From Calothrix rhizosoleniae SC01 (GTDB taxonomy: Bacteria; Cyanobacteriota; Cyanobacteriia; Cyanobacteriales; Nostocaceae), in the NCBI RefSeq assembly GCF_900185595.1, contig NZ_FYBH01000034.1, positions 1-54,634 of the forward strand: a stretch of 54,634 bases of DNA, given 5' to 3'. Both the position numbers and the translations under genes were made by a program. Shown here in pieces: positions 47,501-54,634 of the stretch (position 1 is its first letter; each line of letters opens with the position of its first letter). The notes beneath the pieces are model-generated. The model was given only the letters and a program-made list of their open reading frames with translations. It ran no database searches and was not told the origin of the DNA.

Positions 47501-50500
47501 CGAAACTGTTATCTCTCATAGTTGAGCAGCACCAACAAAAAAATACTACATACCCCTTATCAGATTGGCTTTATGAAATTGAGTGGCGTTCCCAAGCCCG
47601 GTTTAACCAAAACTCTCAGAATTCCCCAATAGTAAATTCGGGTTTAATTCGTCAACAATTATTCAGCCAAATTAAGGAAATTAATCAACTCAAAAACCAA
47701 CTCCATTCCTATCAAACAGAAATTACCCAACTAGATAATTTGGCAGTTGATTATATTTTGTCAGCTTTCCATCAACTTGGTTGGCAATGGTCATTAAATC
47801 AAAGTTTTACCACAATAGAATTAGCTGCCCAATTCCAAGTAATTGACCGATATCATCCCTTGCTTAATCGCTTATTGGCAATTCTCGAAGTTGCTGGCTT
47901 TTTACAGAAACATCAGCAACAATGGCAAGTAAAAAAGCAGTTAGAACAGACAACCCCAATAGAATTTAGCAATTCCAGTATAGAAACTGAAATTACACTC
48001 CTCAATAATTGTGGTCAACAAATAGGGTCAATTTTACAAGGTAAAACTGACCCCTTACAATTGCTCTTCCCCCAAGGTAATGCAGACATAGTGAGCCGGC
48101 TGTATGCAGACTCCCCTGTGGCTATGGCTATGAATTTCTTAGTGCAACAAGCTGTAGGTTTAGCATTAGAAAAATTGCCTGGTTCCCAAGGGATAAAAAT
48201 TTTGGAAATTGGTGCCGGGACGGGGGGAACAACTACTCATTTGTTACCGATGCTCAATCCGCAACAAACTCAATATACATTTACAGATTTGGGAGCAGTT
48301 TTCACTAGTCAAGCAGCCCAAAAATTTGCGGATTATACATTTGTCAACTATCGAGTTTTAGATATCGAAAAAGATCCTCAATCCCAAGGATTTATTGATG
48401 AGAAATATGATTTGATTATTGCCGCCAATGTACTACATGCCACAGCTAATTTAAGTACAACTTTAACTCATGTACGGCAATTAATCGCCCCAGGGGGAAT
48501 GCTCCTATTGCTAGAAGCAACATCGCCCCAGAATTGGATTGATTTAACCTTTGGCTTGACTGATGGCTGGTGGAGATTCACCGATAAAGACTGGCGTAAT
48601 AGTTATCCCTTGTTATCAGAAAATAGATGGCAAGAACTATTAACTGCTAATGGATTTGAGAATCTAGAAGTGCTGTCCTTAGAAGACGCAACTGGTGAGA
48701 GTTTATCCAAACAAGCGGTATTTTTAGCGCAAAACCCAGCCACATTACCCACACCAGCAGAGCAGAAACATTGGTTAATTTTTAGCGATCGCCAAGGTAC
48801 GGGTGAAGCATTAGCCAAACGTCTGCAAAGCCAAAATCACAACTGTACTGTAGTATTTCCTGGGGAAAATTATCAACAAATCAGTTCCCAAACATTTGAA
48901 ATTAATCCCGCAGATCCACAACAATGCGATCGCCTATTAACAGCGTTAACTACTCAATTTCCCATTCACAGGATAGTTCACTGCTGGAGTCTTGATACAC
49001 CCAATAGCCAAAATCTCACAGCCCCAAGATTAAAACAAGCTGCAACATTAGGGTGTGGTAGTATTTTACACCTAATCCAAGGATTAATTAAAGCCAAAAC
49101 AGCCCAAATGCCATCATTATGGTTAGTGACTCAAGGAGCGCAAGCCGTTGGTATAGAGCCTGTACCCCTAGTTGCACAATCTCCTTTATGGGGCTTAGGG
49201 ACAGCGATCGCTTTAGAACATCCAGAGCTGAACTGTGTGAGAATCGATTTAGACCCAACAGCACCACTCACCCATCAAGTTGACAACCTCTTAGGAGAAA
49301 TTACCTCTGCAACTGCTGAAAATCAAATCGCCTATCGTCAAAATCAGCGTCAAGTAGCCAGACTAGTTCTTCAAAAACGTCCTCCCGTTGACCAAAAAAC
49401 TAGCTATTTTCGCCCAGATAGTACCTACCTAATTACAGGAGGATTAGGTGGATTAGGCTTGCTCGTGGCTGAATGGATGGTAAACAAAGGTGCAAAGCAT
49501 TTAGTGTTAGTTAGTCGCTCTGGTGCTAATAATACAGCTAAACAAAAATTACAAAAACTGGAACAACTAGGTGCAAATATCACCGTTGCTCCAGTCGATA
49601 TTTCCCAAAGACAACAAGTCGCCGATTTATTCACAACAATTGCCACATCATTACCTCCATTACGGGGTATTATTCATGGGGCTGGTATTCTCGCCGATGG
49701 AACCATTCAGCAGTTATCTTGGGAGCAATTCTATCGAGTCATGGCTGCCAAAGTAGAAGGCACATGGCATTTACATTCTTTAACCAAGGAGCAACCTTTA
49801 GATTACTTTGTTGTCTTTTCCTCAATTGCGGCAATTTTAGGTAATTTAGGTCAAGCAAACCATACAGCAGCGAATGCTTTTCTAGATGCTTTAGTATATG
49901 AACGTCGAGCCATGGGATTACCTGCATTAAGTATTAATTGGGGAGCAGTTGCTGGGGTGGGAACTGTGGCGAAAAAACAAATTGGTGAACAACTCAGAGA
50001 AATCGGCATTGACTCTATTCCTCCCCAAGCTGTGGGAGAGGTTTTAGACCAATTATTTACCAATCATGCCGTGCAAGTAGCCGTACTACCAATTAATTGG
50101 TTAAAAATACGCAAAGAGTGGTTAAATTCACCCTTGTTAAGAGAGTTAAAACCAGATGCAAATCACAAAGAAGTACAAATAGCTAATTTCTTACAAGAAT
50201 TAGCAGCAACACCACAAGACAAGAAAAGAGAAAAATTAATTGGTTGTGTTTCCAGAGAAATTGCCAAAATTCTCAGGTTAAAATCTGTTGATTTGGTAGA
50301 TAATAACAAGGGATTTTTTGATATGGGGATGGATTCTTTAACTTCTGTGGAATTAAAAAATCGTCTCCAGTCTATTTTAGAATTGAGTTTACCTACAACC
50401 TTAGCCTTTGATTATCCAACGGTAACACTCTTAGTTGATTATTTATTGCCAGCATTTATATCTAGTGAATCTGGTAATGCTGTCAATGAAACAAGAGAAA

Positions 50501-50598
50501 AATCATTAGTTTATGATGATGAATTAGATGATTTATTGGCTGAAATAAATCAAATCTCAGATCAAGAAATTAAAAAAATATTGACCAAAGATAATTGA
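44548..50598 (+). CDS. Type I PKS module KS-AT-MT-KR-ACP (PKS3)
   Basis: 2016 residues from ATG 44548, 46 bases after the PKS2 stop. A TTG at 44461 would overlap PKS2 and add a non-docking leader, so it is not preferred. The chosen start gives the usual docking coil (MKDALVKLEKMQSQLTSMESA). KS Cys206 (DTSCSSSL) and His341 (ETHGTG). AT GQGSQ near 599, Ser685 (GHSVGEYVAA), EAFHS near 787 (malonyl-type). No DH: a helical linker like that of PKS5 (about 945-1000) leads to the C-methyltransferase (LEIGAGTGG near 1219). KR GGLGGLG near 1632 with LAD and His1772 in place of Tyr. ACP Ser1930. It should leave a beta-hydroxyl next to one or two methyls, a possible carbamoylation site (inference). The acidic C-terminus (DDELDDLLAEI..ISDQEIKKIL) differs from those of PKS1 and PKS2. 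Confidence 0.95.
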   Translation: MSNQSVGLDYRALMKDALVKLEKMQSQLTSMESAKTEPIAIIGMGCRFPMAETPEAFWQMLWNGIDAVTEIPQQRWDIENYYDADPSQPGKMYARSGGFLAQVDGFDGDFFGLAPREINHIDPQQRLLLEVCWEAIERAGISPSRLQGSPTGVFMGVMNQDYSQFTHDPTLVDMHTGAGNGNSFLTGRLSYLLGLQGPSITLDTSCSSSLVTVHLACQSLRNQECDLALSGGVNLILSPLTTVVECKARMLSPDDRCKTFDADANGFVRGEGCGVIVLKRLSTAIADQDHILGIIRGSAVNHDGRSSGLTVPNPLAQEAVILQALKAAQVEPNQVSYIETHGTGTSLGDPIEVEALAAVFGKNRPQSQPLSIGSVKTNIGHLEGAAGIAGLIKVVLSLQHQQIPPHLHLQQPNSQIDWQNLPMTIPTQLQTWVSEQRRIAGVSSFGASGTNAHIVLEEAALKIPTAGTQTNRPLHLFTLSAKNTTALQELAQRYLDYLGMNSSLAVADICHTTNVGRSHFDYRLGIVASSVADITLQLSEFVTQAGNDQVSPSQENPTTKHKNTSFTPSLLPSFPLDFQVSNRAITQTKAPKIAYLFTGQGSQYWGMGGELYQTQPTFRQALDLCNEILRPYLDVSLLDLLYAEPNQDQLQQTAYTQPALFAIEYALYQLWQSWGLQADALVGHSVGEYVAAYVAGVFSLEDGLKLIAHRGKLMQSRGGKGKMVAVWATTEVVEQVIASYPSVAVAAYNGAANVVISGEASAVDEIVATLTTQGINSKPLKVSEAFHSPLMENILPQFAEIAQEIDYHHPQIDLLSNLTGTWVNQEVANADYWVQHIIQPVRWVDSINQLILAGYDIFLEVGANPTLTTLGKFSWEGEQKQWLASLNPRQSDWQQLLHSLAALYISGVQINWEKFDQNYPYRRLSLPTYPWQHQRYWLETTTPNLSSSQSQSPIINLLVQGNTTELANLLSSTGNLSASEQELLPKLLSLIVEQHQQKNTTYPLSDWLYEIEWRSQARFNQNSQNSPIVNSGLIRQQLFSQIKEINQLKNQLHSYQTEITQLDNLAVDYILSAFHQLGWQWSLNQSFTTIELAAQFQVIDRYHPLLNRLLAILEVAGFLQKHQQQWQVKKQLEQTTPIEFSNSSIETEITLLNNCGQQIGSILQGKTDPLQLLFPQGNADIVSRLYADSPVAMAMNFLVQQAVGLALEKLPGSQGIKILEIGAGTGGTTTHLLPMLNPQQTQYTFTDLGAVFTSQAAQKFADYTFVNYRVLDIEKDPQSQGFIDEKYDLIIAANVLHATANLSTTLTHVRQLIAPGGMLLLLEATSPQNWIDLTFGLTDGWWRFTDKDWRNSYPLLSENRWQELLTANGFENLEVLSLEDATGESLSKQAVFLAQNPATLPTPAEQKHWLIFSDRQGTGEALAKRLQSQNHNCTVVFPGENYQQISSQTFEINPADPQQCDRLLTALTTQFPIHRIVHCWSLDTPNSQNLTAPRLKQAATLGCGSILHLIQGLIKAKTAQMPSLWLVTQGAQAVGIEPVPLVAQSPLWGLGTAIALEHPELNCVRIDLDPTAPLTHQVDNLLGEITSATAENQIAYRQNQRQVARLVLQKRPPVDQKTSYFRPDSTYLITGGLGGLGLLVAEWMVNKGAKHLVLVSRSGANNTAKQKLQKLEQLGANITVAPVDISQRQQVADLFTTIATSLPPLRGIIHGAGILADGTIQQLSWEQFYRVMAAKVEGTWHLHSLTKEQPLDYFVVFSSIAAILGNLGQANHTAANAFLDALVYERRAMGLPALSINWGAVAGVGTVAKKQIGEQLREIGIDSIPPQAVGEVLDQLFTNHAVQVAVLPINWLKIRKEWLNSPLLRELKPDANHKEVQIANFLQELAATPQDKKREKLIGCVSREIAKILRLKSVDLVDNNKGFFDMGMDSLTSVELKNRLQSILELSLPTTLAFDYPTVTLLVDYLLPAFISSESGNAVNETREKSLVYDDELDDLLAEINQISDQEIKKILTKDN
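46242..46275 (+). repeat. Interspersed repeat in the KS-AT linker of PKS3
   Basis: A CCTTCCCTCCTTCCCTCCTTCC-type tract in the linker, translated as a TPSLLPSFPL peptide. About 32 bases are the exact reverse complement of the intergenic repeat at 26706-26740. Confidence 0.8.
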
Positions 50599-50869
50599 AA
50601 AGGCAGCTTTGCAGGAGGCAGTCCCGTAGACGCGCTAAGCGTGGCTCCTCGTAGAGATGAAAAAATCCACCATCATATCATGTCCGGTTAAAGACTTATC
50701 GTTAGGACTGCAATGGGCAGGGAGGGGGCAGAGGGCTGGTAAGCCACTGCGTTGCGCGGGTTAAGCGCGTTGTAGCAAGTGGCGCAACCTGAAGGGGAGC
50801 AGGGAGGGAAAGAGTTTTGGTGATTTTTGCACCATGATCCGAATAATAAGTAATCTTCTGAACATGATA
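50599..50869. repeat. Convergent intergenic region with interspersed stem-loop repeats
   Basis: Between the stops of PKS3 and the RTX gene. It holds a GTCCCGTAGACGCGCTAAGCG-like element (about 50621-50641), a GGGCAGGGAGGGGGCAGAGG run, and a CCACTGCGTTGCGCGGG..GCGCGTTGTAGCAAGTGG imperfect hairpin (50744-50782). All are of types common between cyanobacterial genes. Either hairpin could act as a bidirectional terminator; no T-run is evident. Confidence 0.6.
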
Positions 50870-53800
50870 TTATACGTACTGGAAGGCAGCACTATCAAGA
50901 TTCAAACTTAAGGCAGCAACCTTAGCATTAACAAGCTTCAAACCTAAGTCAGCATTAGAAATATTCAAACTATTCACATCCTCAAAAATAGCCACCAAAT
51001 CTCCACTGCGAGAGAGTAACACATCACTACCCTGTACTTGTGTCTGGTAATCCCCAGCAACACCATGAAGCTGCACCACATCCTCGCTAACTAAAAAGTC
51101 CTGAATCACAGCGTAATCTTGATTACCATTATTATCAGGATTTAAGTAATAGCTCTGAGTCGCATCACCAAGGATAAAGGTATCTGCACCAGCTCCACCA
51201 ATAAGCACGTCGTGTTCATAAACTCCAGCAGCTATATCATCCGTACCGTTAAGGGTATCATCGCCTGCACCTCCAGCGAGTTCGTCATTACCGCTACCCC
51301 CTATAAGTTGGTTTTTGGTAATAATGAGTTCTTCAAACACCATATTGGCACTGGTATATGGGTTTGTAGAGAGTTGAGAAATTTCTGTACCACTTAGTTG
51401 TTGGTCATAGAGGCGCACATCTTTTAGGGTACCAGTGAAATAATCTATTAAGTTGTTTGCTGTCAGATCGCTGCTCCATGATTGACTTGCTCCTAAAACA
51501 ATAGGCTCATAATTACCGCCACCTCCAGAATTATTACCCAGTCCTCCTGTATAGGTGTTTATATCAACAAGGTTTCCATCGAGCCATAGCTCTAAACCAC
51601 GAGAACCAAATGCGATCGCTACATCATATTCTTGACCTGAGTTTACAAAAGTTTCAACTGTGTAATTTGAGTTAATACTTTGCAAACGAACAGTGAGTTG
51701 CTCATCATCCAAGTTTACGGTCAAGTGCCCGCCATCATCGTAACCCATTGAGTCTTTAGAAAATAGCCCTTGTTCTTCAGAGACATCATTAGCCTGAAAA
51801 CTGAAACTGAGGGTACCATCATTCAGTAGCATTTCAGAGGTGTGGTTGAAAATCAGAGCATCATCTCCGTCAAAAGTGTTTGAAGTTTTCCTCTGATTAA
51901 CAATGGCTAAACCATAATCATCAGCAAAGGTACTATCACCATCATTCAGTAGCATTTCAGAGGTGTAGTTGAAAATCAGAGCATCATCTTCGTCAAAGGT
52001 ATTTGAAACTTTCCCCTGATTAACAGTGGCTACACCATAATCATCAGCGAAGATCACATCATTCAGTAGCATTTCAGAGGTGTAGTTGAAAATCAGAGCA
52101 TCATCTCCGTCAAGGGTGTTTGAAGTTTCCCCCTGATTAACAGTGGCTACACCATAATCATCAGCGAAGATCACATCATTACCAGAATTGCCGTAAATTA
52201 TATCATTGCCGCTTCCTCCTACAAGAACATCGTTACCTCCAGCGACAGACCAATCAATTTCGATGATACCTAGTCGTTGATAATTTTCCGAAAGATCGCC
52301 CCAGCCAGAATCACTGTTATCAAAATTCATCCGCACATAGTCACTGCTAGTGCTATGGCTATTAGGCTCACCAGGTACCCAGTTGGTATAGGTAACAGCT
52401 TCACCACTCGCCCAGGTAAAAGTACCTTCGGTATCTTTATCAGTCAAACCAATCCACAACTCTTCGCTGGTACCAAAAGTTTGTTTTAACCAGTCCTCTT
52501 CAGCAGCATCATTAATAGTAACTAAGTTACCGCCTAAACTCTGGGCTTCAGTTTGGGCTGCTTCCCATGTAGTTGCTGAACTAAGAACGTAAGTACTTTG
52601 ACCATAGGTATAATAAGTATAACCCTCAGGAATCACAGGGGTAACACTACCATCATCAAACTCATCTTCACCGTAGATAATATCATCACCAACATCACCG
52701 AAGATTACGTCATTACCACCGCCACCCCTGAGAATATCGCTATTATATGAGAGCTGTACATTGGCACTTTCAACGGGCACAAATTCAATATAGTCAATCT
52801 GAGCATATTCACCGGTATCTGCAATTCCTTGCAAGAAAATCTCATCGCCTTCGTTGACTACCAGTCCCTCGGCAACAGTACGGGTAACAAAGTTATCAGT
52901 TACTGCTAAGGAATTATCTAGATCTTGGTCGAGTAGCCATTTATCTGCTTCTACCCCACCAACTGTCACAGAAATCTCGGATACACCATCATTTTCATCA
53001 TGGTAAGCGACGATAACATCGTAGAACCCGCTCGCACCAGTAAAGGTGGTAGTTGCAGTTACGGTAGAATCAGCAGAAATTGCCTTAGTTAAACTACCAC
53101 CAGAGGCAAAACTAACTGTTTGCGCTTGGTAGCCATCCAAAGTCATATTCTCAGCTTCAAACCTAACTGTGCTAATTGTTAGAGAATCATCACTGGAATT
53201 ATCAGTATAATTATCGTTGTAATAGCTGTCAGATGTTGCTTCTTCAACATTAACCAACAGGCGAGGTGCATTAGTACCTTCAGCAGAGTCAAACTCAACA
53301 TTATTAGTATCAGTCGGTAGAAAAGCCCAGCCATAGTTACTCGTGGGGTCTGCTTGCCAAGCTTGCAAACTAGCTGTCACATCAATGGTGAGGATGCCTT
53401 TATTCACGTAACCCGTAGTAGCTACTGACGTACTCTTTGCTTCTGTACCGTTGGTTTGAATTCCATTCTCCCAAGAGTTCCAAGTGGCTGTATCTGTCCA
53501 ACTTTGCAGCAGCTCATATACCTCAAGGCTATTTCCTCTATTAGAAACATCAATTTCCAAAACCGCAGAGTTGATAGTATCATCCAAAGCAATTTGACCA
53601 GTTTGGCTGCCGAAGATATCGTCAAACCGAATCAGACCCTGAACAGGCTCCCTTCTATACCTACTATCAACATTCAAGGAAGTTGAACTGCTATTGTTGG
53701 CATTAGGATTATTTCCATGTATATAGGTATCAACCGTGCCACTGTAGCCATTCACCCCTTGCTGGAAAACTATCCACTCATTCAGAACAACATTGTTCTC

Positions 53801-54634
53801 GTTGCCACTATTAGAACTATTGTCATTATCACTGCTTGCATTTTCGCTATTACTATCACTAGTATCAGTATTATTACTACTAGAATCGATGTTAAACTGA
53901 CTTCTCAGGTTGTTGAGGTTGATATCAAAGCTACTAGTATCTTGGTAGCTATCCCCAAAAATCAGATCATTACCATGACCACCCTCAATCATATCCCTGC
54001 CATCTTCACCCACCAGCAGGTCACTTCCAGCTTCACCTTGAATCAGATCATCACCAGCACCACCAAAAGCCGCATCATCACCAGTACCAGCAATGAGGAA
54101 GTCTCTACCCTCTCCCCCAGAAAGGAAATCATCACCCCCACCTCCGGAGACAACATCAGCACCAGCTTCACCATAAATGGCATCACTACCACTTTCCCCG
54201 GAAAGAAAGTCATTTCCCGTACCGCCATAGATTTTGTCATTGCCGTTGAAGCCAAAGATGCTATCATTGCCAGCATCACCTTTGAGGGTATCATCCCCAT
54301 CCCCACCATCAATTAAGTCATCCCCATCTCCACCACTGATATCATCATTCCCAACAAAACCGCCGAATATATCATCTATCCCAGTGCCAATTTGAGTTTT
54401 GATAGTGGTATTAGGGTTATTGGGGTTTTGTTCTCCTGGTAGTGGTTCAGAGTTGGCAGCACCATTGAACACACTTTGCCAAAAAGGATCATCATCATCA
54501 CCACCACCAAACCATGACCAGAAGGAATCATCATCATCACCACCACCAAACCATGACCAAAAAGGATCATCATCATCACCACCACCAAACCAGGAGTGGA
54601 AGGATTCCTCAACATTAGTATTCTCATCAATAAG
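50870..54634 (-). CDS. Secreted RTX-type multidomain adhesin-like protein (N-terminus beyond window)
   Basis: The frame is open to the right edge, so at least 1254 residues are visible and the start lies outside; a GTG at 54472 is in frame but internal. In order: three WFGGGDDDD repeats (54480-54600); a block of Ca-binding GGxGxDxU nonapeptides (54400-53960); a DNRLRE-like beta domain (about 53770-53250); a CBM6/35-like carbohydrate-binding domain (53150-52770); short RTX motifs; a C-type lectin fold (52640-52260, with LWIGLTD and WVPGEPN); three 39-41-residue repeats; a LamG/concanavalin-like domain (51860-51370); C-terminal RTX repeats and a serralysin-type end with VIQDFLVSEDVV. This is the build of a type I-secreted, sugar-binding surface or sheath protein. 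No enzyme domain is seen. It is probably outside the PKS cluster. The last residue is near the stop at 50870. Confidence 0.9.
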   Translation of the reverse strand, partial: LIDENTNVEESFHSWFGGGDDDDPFWSWFGGGDDDDSFWSWFGGGDDDDPFWQSVFNGAANSEPLPGEQNPNNPNTTIKTQIGTGIDDIFGGFVGNDDISGGDGDDLIDGGDGDDTLKGDAGNDSIFGFNGNDKIYGGTGNDFLSGESGSDAIYGEAGADVVSGGGGDDFLSGGEGRDFLIAGTGDDAAFGGAGDDLIQGEAGSDLLVGEDGRDMIEGGHGNDLIFGDSYQDTSSFDINLNNLRSQFNIDSSSNNTDTSDSNSENASSDNDNSSNSGNENNVVLNEWIVFQQGVNGYSGTVDTYIHGNNPNANNSSSTSLNVDSRYRREPVQGLIRFDDIFGSQTGQIALDDTINSAVLEIDVSNRGNSLEVYELLQSWTDTATWNSWENGIQTNGTEAKSTSVATTGYVNKGILTIDVTASLQAWQADPTSNYGWAFLPTDTNNVEFDSAEGTNAPRLLVNVEEATSDSYYNDNYTDNSSDDSLTISTVRFEAENMTLDGYQAQTVSFASGGSLTKAISADSTVTATTTFTGASGFYDVIVAYHDENDGVSEISVTVGGVEADKWLLDQDLDNSLAVTDNFVTRTVAEGLVVNEGDEIFLQGIADTGEYAQIDYIEFVPVESANVQLSYNSDILRGGGGNDVIFGDVGDDIIYGEDEFDDGSVTPVIPEGYTYYTYGQSTYVLSSATTWEAAQTEAQSLGGNLVTINDAAEEDWLKQTFGTSEELWIGLTDKDTEGTFTWASGEAVTYTNWVPGEPNSHSTSSDYVRMNFDNSDSGWGDLSENYQRLGIIEIDWSVAGGNDVLVGGSGNDIIYGNSGNDVIFADDYGVATVNQGETSNTLDGDDALIFNYTSEMLLNDVIFADDYGVATVNQGKVSNTFDEDDALIFNYTSEMLLNDGDSTFADDYGLAIVNQRKTSNTFDGDDALIFNHTSEMLLNDGTLSFSFQANDVSEEQGLFSKDSMGYDDGGHLTVNLDDEQLTVRLQSINSNYTVETFVNSGQEYDVAIAFGSRGLELWLDGNLVDINTYTGGLGNNSGGGGNYEPIVLGASQSWSSDLTANNLIDYFTGTLKDVRLYDQQLSGTEISQLSTNPYTSANMVFEELIITKNQLIGGSGNDELAGGAGDDTLNGTDDIAAGVYEHDVLIGGAGADTFILGDATQSYYLNPDNNGNQDYAVIQDFLVSEDVVQLHGVAGDYQTQVQGSDVLLSRSGDLVAIFEDVNSLNISNADLGLKLVNAKVAALSLNLDSAAFQYV
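51817..52173 (-). repeat. Three near-identical direct repeats of 117-123 bp inside the RTX gene
   Basis: Copies start at 51817, 51940 and 52057 with CATCATTCAGTAGCATTTCA, the third slightly shortened. They encode DVIFADDYGVATVNQG and DDALIFNYTSEMLLN. The high identity points to recent duplication of the junction between an RTX motif and the start of the LamG domain. Confidence 0.9.
54487..54600 (-). repeat. 39-bp tandem repeat encoding WFGGGDDDD(P/S)FW units
   Basis: Three copies of a 39-base unit containing CATCATCATCACCACCACCA, followed by AAACCATGACCA in the complete copies, encode 13-residue units with Trp and four Asp. The tract reaches close to the window edge and may hold more copies beyond. 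Confidence 0.85.

Noticed and set aside
51817-52173. CRISPR-like repeat array
   Set aside because: The repeats are long, without regular spacers, and in frame inside a protein gene.
53717-54316. 199-codon open frame with Ile/Thr-rich product opposite the RTX repeats
   Set aside because: Its composition is what antisense reading of Gly/Asp-rich repeats gives; no independent support.
54472-54472. GTG at 54472 as the start of the RTX protein
   Set aside because: The same frame stays open to the window edge and encodes regular 13-residue repeats upstream, so the true start is outside.
54376-54630. Met-rich frame (VVVMMMILFG repeats) over the same repeat tract
   Set aside because: It is another frame of the WFGGGDDDD repeat; the RTX frame explains the sequence.

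Overview
The window looks like chromosomal DNA of a filamentous, probably heterocyst-forming cyanobacterium (Nostocales). The grounds are the many HIP1 octamers (GCGATCGC), heptameric TTTTGGA-type tandem repeats between genes, G-rich Nostoc-type minisatellites, an NtcA-type promoter, and the cyanobacterial style of the polyketide synthase (PKS) proteins. Almost all of it is one large type I PKS gene cluster whose product I do not recognise.

Layout. Positions 1-20921 (minus strand) hold, in transcription order, three one-module PKS genes, called here PKS4 (KS-AT-DH-MT-ER-KR-ACP), PKS5 (KS-AT-MT-ACP) and PKS6 (KS-AT-DH-MT-KR-ACP-TE). An O-carbamoyltransferase gene follows them and runs off the left edge. 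A 388-base divergent control region (20922-21309) carries a perfect NtcA box with a well-placed -10 element. Positions 21310-27645 (plus strand) hold a tailoring block: ferritin-like diiron protein A, a class-3-lipase-like hydrolase, two SAM methyltransferases, and ferritin-like proteins B and C. A type II thioesterase (27745-28506, minus) is followed by three more PKS genes on the plus strand (28849-50598). PKS1 is MT-GNAT-ACP-KS-AT-DH-MT-KR-ACP, PKS2 is KS-degenerate AT-DH-MT-KR-ACP, and PKS3 is KS-AT-MT-KR-ACP. A secreted RTX-type multidomain protein (50870 to beyond the right edge, minus) probably marks the end of the cluster.

Inferred working order. PKS1 carries the only starter module (saxitoxin SxtA/apratoxin AprA/curacin CurA style) and PKS6 the only terminal thioesterase. 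The likely route is therefore PKS1 > PKS2 > PKS3 > PKS4 > PKS5 > PKS6, with a jump from the plus-strand to the minus-strand genes. Every one of the six extension modules contains an embedded C-methyltransferase, and every intact AT has malonyl-type motifs. The expected product is a short chain (starter plus up to six C2 units) methylated from SAM at most or all alpha carbons. It would then be tailored by the diiron proteins and methyltransferases and carbamoylated on a hydroxyl.

Most unusual points. (1) The AT of PKS2 has lost its catalytic Ser and His and about 80 internal residues, while the rest of the module looks intact. (2) Three paralogous diiron proteins sit inside the cluster. (3) Each module is C-methylating. 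(4) Non-coding interspersed repeats have entered four PKS genes in frame at linkers or loops. (5) A probable NtcA (nitrogen) promoter drives the tailoring block.
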